Positions 37,291-50,291 of a stretch of DNA of 60,000 bases are shown piece after piece. Below the pieces are notes generated by a model, which was not told the origin of the DNA, did not search any database, and saw nothing but the letters and a program-made list of their open reading frames with translations. A program made the translations under genes and the position numbers. The stretch is from Chrysomallon squamiferum (lineage: Eukaryota; Mollusca; Gastropoda; Neomphalida; Peltospiridae): assembly GCA_012295275.1 (NCBI GenBank), contig CM022673.1, forward strand, positions 19,771,810 to 19,831,809. Direction: 5' to 3'. Position 1 is the first letter of the stretch, and each line of letters begins with the position of its first letter.

Positions 37291-38300
37291 TTTTTCTGTT
37301 TTTAATTATTTAGAGTATGTCTTCTTAATTAGATGTACATTCTGTGACTCTGGGGGATTTCTTTCAATCATTGTTTGAAGGTCAGAAAGGGATGGATTGA
37401 CTTTACTGACAAGTTTGCTAGCATATTCCATATGACAATTTGAACTGTTGAACTGTCCCAAGGAAGGGGCTCTGTCTGTCTTTGTCGCCGAATAGACATG
37501 AGGACTGGTCTTTTCTTCTACATTCATTGCTGCCAGCTGTTTTTCTAGTGCCATGTTACCATTCTCCACCAAATCTTGGCTCTGAAAATGACATCACCAC
37601 CCCATTCTTCAAACAAGGCATGGAGCAATTCATTTACTTATTCACAGCCATTATCAGAATGAAATACATGGGGCATGCCAAGATATGCCAAGGCTCTTTC
37701 TTGAAACATTCTGCCACCTCTAGTACTGTTCTAGAATTATGGGGAAACAGCACATGAAACTTTATGAAGTGGTCCGAAAAATGTCTGATCCATTAGTAAT
37801 TGTCATCAGATGTCTCATATTGATTAGATCCATTTGTAGTCAGTTCAGAGAACCAGAAACTAAGATTGGCTGCAGTGGTGGACATATAGTCTGAGGGATG
37901 GACAGATGACACATAGGACAAAGCTTGCAAAATTCTTGAAACAGCTTCATTTTTTCATACTGCACGCTGGGATTCATCACAGCTTATTTGCTTCACAGCA
38001 TCAAAAGTCCTCTGAACATGGAGGCTCTCTTGAAGTTTCTTTCCTTCTGCCAAAAGATCCACAAGGGCATCCTGGATATCAAGTAGTGGGGTTGTCTGTA
38101 TGAAGAAATTTTTCTCCTTCACTCAACTCTTGCAATGATCGTCCACTTGCTCTGACATATTCTTTAAGAGAAGTCATGGCTTTCAGCAATGTGAAGTGAT
38201 GATCAACTGCAATTTTGGACTTTTTATTCATTTGTTCACTGAAACCAATGCTTATTGGCCTCCCTGTGAGTTGTAGAGATTAAAGTAGTTAAGTGAGATG
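37290..38300 (-). pseudogene. Broken integrase gene, KRBA2-like
   Basis: Minus-strand remains of an rve-type integrase as found in KRBA2/SCAND3-like genes and their parent elements. Reading from high to low coordinates: a CPMCHLS zinc-type segment and LQMDLINMRH near 37810-37920; GMPHVFHSDNG with the second catalytic aspartate near 37640-37680, then a stop; a LFEEWGGDVIF piece; and finally, in another frame, the open piece 37572-37306 beginning MVENGNMALEKQLAAMN. At least two stops and one or more frameshifts make it non-functional. Assignment is from remembered motifs. It could derive from a Gypsy-type or Ginger-type element. Confidence 0.65.
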
Positions 38301-38749
38301 CATCATCATTTAAATTAAGGCTATAAAGTATAATGTCCTCTGAACAATGTCGACAGTGGAGAAAGGTGTTAAATACTAATAAGCTATTTTGTCAGTGATC
38401 AAAACGAAGGTAAATTTTGATCAAGGCTACACTGGAATAAACCAAGATTAAGAATAAAAATATGCAATATATCATTTATTTTTTTTTTCCTTTTAAAGTC
38501 CAGATTCATTTGTCTTTCAAAATCAAAAAACATGTTCAGTTAATCTTAGCGTTATAATGGGTTTTCTGATGTAATAAATTACTAATGAACCAAAAAACAT
38601 TTAACTGAGTAATAATTGACATCATTGCGAATTTTCTCATGTATGCACACATGCAATAGTGGGAAACTAAACAGCTGACCATCAGTCGGTCGACATTAAA
38701 ATTAATTGAACAAAGTACAATACAGTAAAAGAATTAAATTATACAAATA

Positions 38750-39115
38750 GGGTGATCTACACCTTGGTTTATATTTATTAATAAATGGGTACTTTAAGCT
38801 GTAAAGCAAATTGCAAATGTAAACATATCCATAAAATTTACCAAAACATTAAACTTTAATACTCATAACGGCTATATAAAACAGTAATGTAATAATGTAA
38901 GAACAATATACAGATATAAAAAATGTAAACGTGCAGAAAACGTAAAGAAAATGTGGGCTAGATTAGGATAGATATTGGCGCAGTTGTAAAATTTACTCTT
39001 ACCTTGATGGAGTGTGGATCGTACAGTGGGACTAAGAATAATTTAATACCACCTAGAGGTAAATTCTTGGCTTCCAGAAATCAAGAAAACCAAGGTCATG
39101 AAATCGAGGGTCAGT
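38750..39115. mobile_element. MITE-like element B, copy 2
   Basis: The right end, read as reverse complement, is CTGACCCTCGATTTCATGAC, close to the end of copy 1 (18681-19070). The next bases are TA, as at copy 1. It shares the internal stretch ACCAAAACATTAAACTTTA (about 38843) and a GTAAAC/GTAAAGAAAATG region. The left terminus is worn, so 38750 is approximate. No coding capacity. Confidence 0.65.
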
Positions 39116-39849
39116 AGTGACATTGCAAGTCACTAAATCATATCGTGGCTTCTGGTACATGCTACGTGTATGCATTACAAAATGTATCCAATTTCACATT
39201 ACTATACTACTTCTATATTGCTTAAGTTATTTTTTTTTCTAAATTGTAATTAAATATTTGTTTAAAAGAACATTTATCCTGTTATATCTTATTTTTATGC
39301 ATAATTAGTAATACAGAACTGAAGTAGAAAGAGAAAAGTCACAACCAAGATGAGAAAGCCTGCAATGTTGCCAATGCAGTTTGTCAAGTGAGTGACAGAT
39401 TGACAACCAACAGTTAAATACAGCCTGACGTGTGGTTCATGATAAAAGGCCCAAAAATTGGGGTGCTTATGTACATAATATAAACAAACATTTATCAAAA
39501 ACTTGCCACATAATTACATATAAAATTACTGAAAATTAAAGTGTTATGTTGTAATCTATAACTAAGTTTTTAAAAATGTAAGCAAAAATTAATAATAAAT
39601 AAATAAATTATGGTTTGCGAAATTTAAATAAATACCAGATTTAAAATGAGAATCCCATCTATACATCTCCCAACCCATAAGGCAAAGTGTAAAAAAAAAA
39701 ATGTTTTCAGTAGTATTGCGAGTCGGGTACCCACAATGATTGTAACCTATATATGTGCCAGTCATTTCTGCAACTGATGATTAACTGGGTTTCTTTTTCA
39801 CACATACTAATCTGAGTTGATAGCAAGTCAATCCTGAAAGTTTGTGTTC

Positions 39850-40565
39850 TGTTGTCCTTGAGGACAAGTTTTTATTACCTTTCCAAGTATGTCCACGCTG
39901 CTTTCTTGGAAAAGGTGAATGTGGGGCCCTCTCAGGGTCATATCGCCTACTGATCAGTGTTGGTTTGAAGTGTGTGGGGTTAGCCCCGTCCTTCTGAAAC
40001 TACTGCTCCTGATGAGTGAGTTATTGCTGCATGACTCTTTAGTGTATGCCAAAATTTCCTCAAGACTTCAAAATAAAGTTCTGTGTTCACTTTTCGTTTT
40101 TGTCTTCAAATCAAAAAGGTTCAGTGATGCCATGCTTTGAAATTACCACCCATTCGGTGTACATTAGTGAATGTAATAGACGCTGTAGACCATCCTCTGG
40201 AGGTGATGTGCACCAGAAAATACAGTTTTTGGTGTTGACATGGCCTGACTGAAGAAAATGTGTCTCATCAGAGAATCACAGATCATCAAGAAATTCAGGG
40301 TCCTCATCAGTTATTTTTGTCAGTTTCTGTTTAATCTGAATTTTGAAACAGTACAATTTAAGATCCACGATCCCTGATAACACCAACATTTTCTGCAGCC
40401 TTCACAGTCAAATGTCACATTTGGATCCTTTCGCTATTTGAGGTCAGGTTTTGCACAGTTCCCTTTGACCTGAATTTATCGATCCATCTGTAAATCTGGC
40501 TTTTGTTGAATAATAATTAAAAAGAAAACTTCCTTTGAAACTTTGCCTGCACAAATTAGTCCCAA
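39850..40565 (-). pseudogene. Broken mariner-superfamily transposase
   Basis: Minus-strand remains, reading downward from about 40505: IYRWIDKFRSKGTVQNLTS (helix-turn-helix region, like DUF4817-type mariner relatives); DEDPEFLDDL, then a stop where a tryptophan is expected, then FSDETHFLQSGHVNTKNCIF with one DDE-type aspartate; and near 39900-40020 FQKDGANPTHF and LISRRYDPERAPHSPF, where the family has a second catalytic aspartate and PPHSPDL. Stops and frameshifts throughout mean it is inactive. Family assignment is from memory but several motifs agree in order and spacing. Confidence 0.72.
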
Positions 40566-41275
40566 ACTAGTCTCGGTTGTCCAATGCGTTGTGAGAAAAA
40601 AATGTTGAGGAATCTTTTTGTTACCAATTTCTTTAGAAGAATCTGCAAAATAAGAACAATAGCATTATTACTGACGATTTTATCTGCTGTAGTTAGGGTT
40701 GCAATCATTTTCGGTCATCTTGTATATATTTTAGGAAATAAAAAAATAATAAATAAAATAATAAAATAATAATAATAATAAAAAGAAGAAATTACATTTT
40801 ATTATTATTCAATATACAGCTAATAACCAATATTTTTGTATCATGTAATAATACTTTTAGTTAGACTAGTGCGTTTAAAATGTGTGAGCCATATATATAC
40901 AATATAAACATTTACAAACAAAAAATAGCTAAACGAAAAGTCCAGTTTAGATACAATATTGTGATTTAGACTAAGGCATTTAAATTGTATGAAAAGTGCG
41001 GTCGCACACGCATGCATTTTATGTTTTATTTTGTAATATATATATAAGAATAAATAGAAGAAAAAAATCAACAGCAAGCATAAAATATGATTTAGAAGCG
41101 CCCATAAACATACATGTTTATAAAAGATTAACGTATATATATTTATATATAATAAAACCCCAACAAATGAAAACAACATTCATACAAAAACTTAAGTGAC
41201 CACATTAATGTTGACAATCAGACGTTCCTGATACAATATTTAAGTAATACCTAAAAACAAAAATATATATATATA

Positions 41276-41312
<37 letters not shown>

Positions 41313-42145
41313 TATTTATTTAATTCAGTAATCAATAATTATTTTATTATTAATAATTAATATACATATAATTATCTATTTACTGATTTTGGGGAAAAAA
41401 GCAACAGTAATAAAGCAAAACAACAACAACAACAATAAAGCTATCACCATCATGTTAATAATTTTTAGGTCATATTTTATTTCATTATTCATCGTTATTA
41501 GCAATGACGTCTGGTAAGTAAATAACGTCACAAAGTGTATACAAGTGAAAAAAAAATAATAAAGTGAAATAGTAATGTTAATTTTTAAAAAAGTAAATAA
41601 ATAAAATAAAATAATTAATAAAGTAAATTAAAATGAATAATATAAAATAGTATTTTATTACCTTGGTAAGATATCCAACGAGTTGAAGCAAATTGCTTAT
41701 TCTTTCATTTGTAAGTTTTTGAATTTTGCTATATTGTTACTTATTTCTAAAGTAAATTACCTGATTTTATTTATATTGGAACCTTTCGCTAATCGATGAC
41801 AGTTTTCATTAAACAATCTGGATACATTATCAAATTATGAAGATGATCATGAAAATCAACAGCAATAAATTTAACCTCTTGCATTTATTAAGAAAATAAG
41901 AATGGCAAAATAAAATAATAAGCTAGTATTTACGAAAATAACACTGTATTTGTATCAATATCTTTGACAAAAAATCCGATTCTTTTTTTATAAAACACTT
42001 TAAATGTCAGTTGCCCAAATGTAATAATACATATTTTTGTGTGCTTCTTGTTACTATTTCTGTGTTTAGACTCAGCACTAGAAAGCTGCCGACATGTTTG
42101 AAGAGTATTCACGAATTTACTTTTTAAATTATTTTGATGTAAGAG
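40566..42145. other. Intergenic DNA upstream of the WSC-domain gene
   Basis: AT-rich, with a TA/ATT microsatellite at 41262-41320. Two CRE-like half-palindromes lie near 41504 (ATGACGTC) and 41524 (AACGTCAC). No coding exon is supported here, though the gene's true first exon could lie in it. Confidence 0.55.
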
Positions 42146-42176
42146 ATGACCTGTGCGAGTTATGTTATGCACCCGG
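42146..42176 (+). other. Proposed first coding exon of the WSC-domain gene
   Basis: ATG at 42146, with an in-frame TAA just upstream, runs to a GTAAAT donor at 42177 in phase 1. That matches the acceptor TTTTTCTAG before 42423, and the join yields an N-terminus ending in a hydrophobic run. Other starts are possible, so this exon is a hypothesis. The downstream exon 42423-42482 (hydrophobic run, then ATDNQYY) is better supported because its frame joins YVGCY. Confidence 0.35.
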
Positions 42177-42498
42177 GTAAATATTTAGTATTCTTATTAT
42201 GGATGCATGAAATTAAACAAAATAAACATGAATATGTCAGTCTATCTGTTAGCTATAGCTTTTCAACGAAGGACAAAACATTATTTAACCTTTGGTTTTT
42301 CTTTTTTGTTTCTTTCTCTGAATTCCTGCATTTGTAGGGTGATGCCAATACATCTACATGTTTTACACACAGACACAAACAATAACAACCCCCATCCCCA
42401 TTATTCTCTGATCTTTTTCTAGCAACATCCATAGTTCTAGTGTCATTGTTCAGACTCACAGCTACCGATAATCAGTATTACGGTGAGTATTCAGAGTA

Positions 42499-42576
<78 letters not shown>

Positions 42577-43353
42577 ATGTGTGTGTGTGTATGATACACA
42601 TTACATATTGCAAGTTATTATCACTAGATAAATTTCTATCTTCGGGCAATGACCAAAAATAGAGCTTTATTTACTTCGATATATTACTTGTTTATGTAGT
42701 TCAAAATTGCTTCTTTAGTGTTCAGTTACTGGTTCTGACCTTAAAAGACTATATGAAAACTGTTTTCATTTAAGGAAAAACAACTGTTATTTAAAAACCT
42801 TGTTTTGATGTATATTTTTTTATATGCGACAAAGAAATTAATAAGTGTAAATATACCAATGTCCAGAGCGAGAAATAAAATAATTTCATTTAGTTTTTGT
42901 ATCGTTTAGGATTACAGGATAAAAGAAATAATTAGCTACAGTCTCATTATAGCAGCTTTTATCATTTCGTCGACTGGTGAAAACATATATAAGTATGTAT
43001 ATATGTAGGTATATGTATTGTTAATTTTCAGAGTATGTTGGATGTTACAAAAAAGAACTGATTGGTAAATCAAAACATCCGAGGGTATTTAACAAGGAAT
43101 ATCATATTTTACCATTTCTCTCGTTATCTCTGTGTTTGATACATTGCTTTTCGTTCAAATACAAGTACGCTGCTCTAGACAGGTTGGTTAGTGGCATTTC
43201 TTATACATGATTACTTTTTATGGAAAATAAATATCGTCGTAATGTAAGATGCTGATTGGGAAATATAATTTTTGTAATCTTCATTGCTTGGTACTGGAAA
43301 TAGAACTGAACTTTTAAGTGTTTTGTCACTTTTAGCTAGACTTATTTACACAG

Positions 43354-43398
<45 letters not shown>

Positions 43399-46300
43399 GT
43401 AAATGTTTTGTTGTAGCGCACACTGTGGTTGTTCTGACAACAGTGGAAATCTGCATGAAGACGTTGGATGTACTGACTGGTGTAAACTGAATCCTTTTCC
43501 AAATGTACAGTGCGGAGGACCCAAACGACTATCAGTTTACAAAATCAAAGATACAGGTTATAAAGATGGTAAATTGTGTATCTTATATTACATAATTAAA
43601 CTTAACTAACATCAACTGCTATTGTTACTAATAATATTATGACTAAAGTGGCTGTTACTGTGCTATTACTGTGTCAAGATATTACACTTTATTAAAGGTT
43701 AAATTATTCAGTCGAAAAACAGCAATTTTGAATTAATAACCCGATATAAAATACTAGTTATTTATACTAGAGCTTATATATTAATTTCATATTATGGTTT
43801 ACAAATATTTCAACAACACTTTTAGTTCAGTCTGTAAATTCCACATTTCATTTTTTATATTAAACAAAATTCAAGCAAGATGTTATTGTCACAGTTTTTG
43901 TAGGCTGTTACAGACTTCTTCCTCTGAAACCAGACAAAGCCATTACAGTGTTCAGACAGAATTCGCCATACAGTAACGCCGTTCATATGATCACACGTTT
44001 TGTGGCCAGCAGTTGTATTAAACATTGCGCCGAGGCTGGTTTCACATTCGCTGCACTACACAATGGGTACGTTAATATTTTCTTCTAAATATAAATAATA
44101 GGTAATGTAGTGTAATGTAGTTCTTATGGTTGATTAAAAGAAAAAAGTGGGGGTTTTAATTATTAATTAAAGAAATATATAATTAGATTCAGCTTCTCAG
44201 CTTCTAAACTAATAAGTCATTCTGCATACATTACATGTAATACTTTACTCCTTTCACTTAAATTGTAGTTTTTGTTAGGAATTCTCCGTCATAAAATTTA
44301 TTGAAATCATATTTGAACTGTTGTACATTATATCTACTCTAACTCTTATATATCTGATCTGAATTTAAAGCTGCATAACTTTGATACTTAGAGATTACTG
44401 TGGTTGCGACACGCGACTCAATCACATCTTCAGCTTGAAGAACGTGTACTGTGAGTACCCATGTGAAGATATCAAGTTGGGTACTTGTGGTGCCTTCTAC
44501 AGAGCACCTTACGTGTCAATATGGAAAGCAGACCCTGCTGGTAAGTCAGTAGAATAGATACGATCAAATTATGTCCGATTAAAAGTGGATAAAGCCGATA
44601 GGATTATGCATTACCAGAGTAGATCTGATTAAATATTATAAGACATGTGATTATTTTAAATCTGTTTGATAATGAATGAAATGGTTCTGATTACATATTA
44701 ACACAGTAAACTGAACTGAATTTAATTTACACTGTGATCGTACTGTATATTTTTAATGCATAATTGACAAGGTGGCGTTTTCGTTACAATATATTTAAAG
44801 ATCTAAAGACGTTTATAGATGCCTACTTGTATTTAGAGACGAACATATACACATAAAATAAATATCATTAAAAAGTTATATTTCAGATTCTGAGGACACC
44901 AGTAGTTTTTATAAATAAATTGCATTTAAAATTTATAAATATTTGATCTATACTGACAATACATTGGCGGAAGTATTTTTCTTTTTCTCTTAAATAATGA
45001 AACTTACCACCAGTTTCATCATTTCAGCATATAGAGTGTATTCTATTTGCAAAAGATATTATTTCAATCTGAATTTTTCTATCTTGAGATAGCGATTCGA
45101 AAGTCGAAAGTGTTTTAATTGTAACCTGTGCTTTTCTCAAAATTATTTAAATATGTCTCGAAGACATTGTTTGTTTTAAACAGTTTGTAACAAGACGCTC
45201 TGGATGAGTTTGAAATATTAATATTCCATGCTTATAAAAACTGATCATGCATCTTTAAAAGAATATTTTGTTTTAATACATTTGCATCTTGTCTCTGGTC
45301 AATCTGTGTACTTCAAACATTACATCGAAAATAGATTTAGTAGATTTAGCAAATTGTATCCATTGTATCCATTTATCTCATATATTACGTATGATTAGTT
45401 TGTGCGTTTTCCAGTTATTAATTTTAACCAAAACGCTATAATTCTTTACTTGACACCAAAAGAGATTGGAAAATGTCCCAGCTCTACATATAATAAACTG
45501 ACTGTTTAACTGAACACAGAAAGTTCCTGAACTGATTTTGTAGCCTCTCTAAAATAGATTCATTTTCAATACCCCAAATCTCGCTATCATATAACAAAAC
45601 AATTATTACCGTACAACCGAACAATTTCAAGTGAACTTATACAGAAAAATTATAACCTCTTCCTGGGGTTCTGAAATTTATTTGACTTGTGGAAAATAAT
45701 TTGACATGTGGAAAAAATGCCAAAATATTTGTATATTTCTAAATTCTCTAAAATCATATTTCTTATTTAAATATTGTTTTATAGTCTTTATTGCTAACAC
45801 AAAAATTAAAAGATTTATCTTCTTACAACTTACAGTTACCTTCCATGTGATACAATATACATGAGGAACATTTTGTAAATGTTGCATATGATCATAATTG
45901 TCTCCTAGGAGTACTACATTATCAGCATACAGTAAAATAATTGTAACACATTATTAGAGGTCGTTTTGACGAAACTAATTTCATTACAGTCGTGTGTTTT
46001 AAAAATTTCTTCAAGGTCATTAAGAAATAGTAAAAACAGAAATGATGATGTTTCCCCTTGCCATGCTCCTACACAACATGGAAAATAATCTGTGTAACTA
46101 TTTTTTACAGCCGCACATGATTTAATATATTAGTGCAAACTGTGAATAACCATAAAAAGGCATATATATATGTTAAAAATTGCCAGATGTCAATATCAAA
46201 TGGTCGTAAATGGAAACTGGACAATCCTCAAGAACATGATAATGACCTTGAAAAATACAAACTGAAATATACTTAGCTTTGTAAGCTTATTGTTTTGTTA

Positions 46301-48007
46301 GAACAGGCTATTAAAGTTGAGTTTTGAGTCATTTCACACATCCAGTCATACTATACATGTTTGTTGTTTAAAGTATATATTGTAACATCTCTTTAAATAG
46401 ATCTTTTCATTCCAAACAAAATGCTGTTTTAATTATAAATATGGGATTATAATTATGCATTTATTGCATTTTGAAATTTATGTGCATAAGAACTATTACT
46501 GATGAGTAACTAAATCGGCACGGGATGAATCTGGGGAAAAATAAGCAGTATCTATATGTCAGTTTTTGATACCTTGCATTTTCAAGCTTTTGTGTATAAA
46601 ATTGGAAAGATATGAGCTGGCAAAGAACTGGAGAATGTTATAAACCATAATTGTTGTTGTTATAAAAATAGAAAGGATCCAGAATCCTGTTTGTGTAATG
46701 CTGAAAACCTTTTGTTCTCCATTTTTATAAATTCGAATATTTTCAATCATGTCATTTATAAAATATGGGGAACCTTCGGGAGGAATATAAACAGTGCTTA
46801 TAACAAAGTTGGATTTAACCCTAGGTAACTTTTGATTATTATTCTGGTGTATTTTTATGAACACGATGAACTTTAACTCTCACAGTAAGAAGTAGGCCTC
46901 CAGACTTAATATTTGAACTAAGATTTCTATTATTGTAAACAAACTATAGCAGATAATTCAGAATCAACATTGTTAAGCTTCGTTTCTACAAAACAAGACC
47001 TTATAATGATTAATAAAATCAACTCAGTTTTTTCTTTCAACTCGAGTTTTTTCAAACCTTGTATTAACCAAATACATTTTTTCACTTCATAATTTAAATT
47101 AAAAAAATAATTTTAAATTTTTTGGTCACTTTCTATAAGCTGTCTTTTAAATTCTGTAACACTGAGTTCAATAATCTCTCAACGTTTTTCAAATATCTTC
47201 AGTTGTTTCTTTCCTAATCTAGGGTTTCGAAATATCCGCCCGTTTATCAAATACATTTTTTGCTCATGTAGGAATAAAACGTTGTTGAGTGTTAAGGTTA
47301 AGAAGTTGTTGTACCTGCGAGGCTGCATTTCCTAATTCAGATACACTGTTCAAATCAGTTCTTTAGTTCGCTGTGGTAGCTGTTTTAGTTTCTACTCTTT
47401 TTACGACTAGTTAATCTTTTCTTCTCCATGGTCTCATATTTTCAGAACAGGCGTTCCTTTTCCATTATTTCAGTTTGAACCAAAATATTGAATAATGGCT
47501 AAAGTCCAGTTTTTATCACCTGCGTCAAATCATAAGTTTTGTCATGTCCCACTGTAGATATTATTTATTATTATAAGATTAGAGCTGATGATCTTAGAAA
47601 TAATTAAATACGAGGCCATACTAAGAAATTAAAAACAAAATTTTGTAGAGCATAGATCTACATAAATGCATCAAACTGAACAAAGCTCTGATCAGCGACT
47701 TTTCTTTACAGCTGTCAGTTTGTTACCAAGTTTAATTGATCCTAAGTTCAATGAAAAAGGTAATTTATATCTTTAGCTGTCTGCTTATTCAGTATCTATC
47801 TCTGTTTTTCTCAAATTTCTCTCTAAATGTTTGCATCTCTGTTTCTGTAGTTTTTGTCTCTCTCCGCCTCTCTCCTCTCACATCCTTTTCTCTCTCTCCA
47901 TCTCTTTTTCTTCTCTATTCCTCTCTTTCTCCTTACTCTTTACTATTACTTTCCAGTCTTTCTGTCTTCCTCTCTGCCATTCTTCATCGTCATCCCCACT
48001 CCTTCAC

Positions 48008-48052
<45 letters not shown>

Positions 48053-49608
48053 TCTAACAATTCTCTTATCTAACAGAATATTTCTTCTGTAGTTAACACA
48101 TTTAAGGTTCAGTCTCAGTTTGATTAAATGCCCCTGATGATTAATATGCAGAGCTGTCATACTGAATATCATCATCTAAATCTAAACTCACCCATCTATT
48201 TGAAACAATAAAATAAAATCACATTCTGTCATTCTGCGAGATGTTTATAGGACAAAAAGCAGCCCATATAGTGTAATTGCAGATTCATATGTGAACTTAA
48301 CTGTACGAAAATACTTGCAAAGCAACGGTCGTATTCTATGGCTGTCTTGAAACAACATCATTGAAGGACAACACTCATGAGACGACAGGAGAAACATCAT
48401 TCAAAAGTAATCGTCAAGTCTGAAACAGACTTTGGTCGTAAAAAAGAAGAATTCATCTCATGTGAACTTAACAAGCAAAATCTAAACAATGTAATTAGTG
48501 AGAAGTTAAGGGAGAAGGGATACCGTGTGATGAAGGAAGTACTGACTGTCAAATAGTCCAAGCTGCTGTTGCTGCTTCAGAATACCAAAGCTGTTATTGG
48601 GGAAGACATAGACCTGTTGATTTTTGTATCACACAACTAATGATAGGAAGACGCTCTACTGCTGTTCTGACAACAAATCAAGAAACAAACATAAATTTTC
48701 TGAAACATCTATTAGGTTATCAGATGTGGTTTCAGCTGCTTTTCACATATTTTTGGGGATAGGAAAAAAGATATTTTCAAAAATTAGAGAACATGACAAA
48801 CATTTAGTGTCTTGCGCACTTACATAACACCTAGTAAAACGTTATACTATAGAAAAGTATGGGAACGAACACACGGCTCTCATCTGCAGTGACTACCAAA
48901 CGTGATCACGTCAAATTGATATTGTACATTTTGTATAACATAGTTCATGCTCAGAAATACTTATTTGCAGCAAGTTTCACGTATGACGTCACGTGACATT
49001 AATTTGACGTCACTATAACTTCGCAAAATCATAGACAACATCGTGTTTTTAATCTGTTGGTAATACATTTCATAGTGTCTAACTGAAATTTGAGGCGGTC
49101 GCTATCTTGAAATTACACAAATTATCACTGATCCCGGGATCACATTTTGAGAGATTTAGTTTTTTTAGACATATATACAGATATACCTATAAAGATAATC
49201 GTTCTCTGATTTCTCTTCAGCTCTAACTGAAAAGCTGGACGCTAATACTGATTACGGCGATGACACAGGTATTTTATGTAGATGAACATATGCACGCATA
49301 CACACAAACACTATTTCGTTTTTCAGTTTACAAATAGATAGGCCTAATCACCATACATAGCTCTATTTTTTTTTTTTTCAGAGATATGACCAAAATGTTT
49401 GTTATTAATTTTTTTAAACTGATATTACTGTAATTTATTTTAACGTCATTGCTCACAGTTTCTTTTAATTGTTAAATACAAATAAATACAATAAAACAAA
49501 GATTATTTTCCAGTTATTTTCCAATTATTTTCTTCTGTTAATCTTTTTTAGTTCAAGAATTCACAATCACAGGCAGCGGAACGATAGGTATGACAACAGT
49601 TTAAAAAA

Positions 49609-49664
<56 letters not shown>

Positions 49665-50237
49665 GCTGAAGGCAAAATTTCTGCTTTGGTTTACTGAGAT
49701 TTGTCTTTTCGTTTTTGAATTGTGTTAGTCATGTCTAGTTTTTGTATTTTTATTTATTAAATTCTTTCAGCCCATTCAAAATTTGTTTGGTTTGCAGTCA
49801 AGCTGATAAAGCAAGTTTTATTATTAAAAGTTTACCTTTTTCAAAAAAATGTATTTAAACAAGTGTCAGAACTAGATGCAATATGATTATGCTTTGTGTG
49901 TGTGTGTGTGTGTGTGTTTTTGCCCATTAAATGTGTTAAACATGGAGCCTTCATAATAATTTAAGATTTACGGTTATTTTTGATATTTATATGAATTCCT
50001 AAGAATGGAAAAACAAGGATGAGGAGGAGGCGGAGACTGTTACTGATGAAGGTTCAGGCGGTGGCGACGCAAACGCGGGTAAGTTGTTTAAAGTGAAATA
50101 CATTAATTTATGGAATGTGTTATAAAAAAGAATATATAACACGAATTCAACCTTTTCTTTTTTTGTATTTTAGATTTGGTAATATTTTGTATAAAAAGAA
50201 GTATAATATCACTTTACCTCGATACATTTATTATTAC

Positions 50238-50291
<54 letters not shown>

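Noticed and set aside
42207-42422. Alternative first exon of the WSC-domain gene (start MKLNKINM)
   Set aside because: A donor at GTAGGG near 42338 fits by phase, but the intron would be only 85 nt and the resulting leader is long and unusual. Not excluded, but less likely than the 42146 start.
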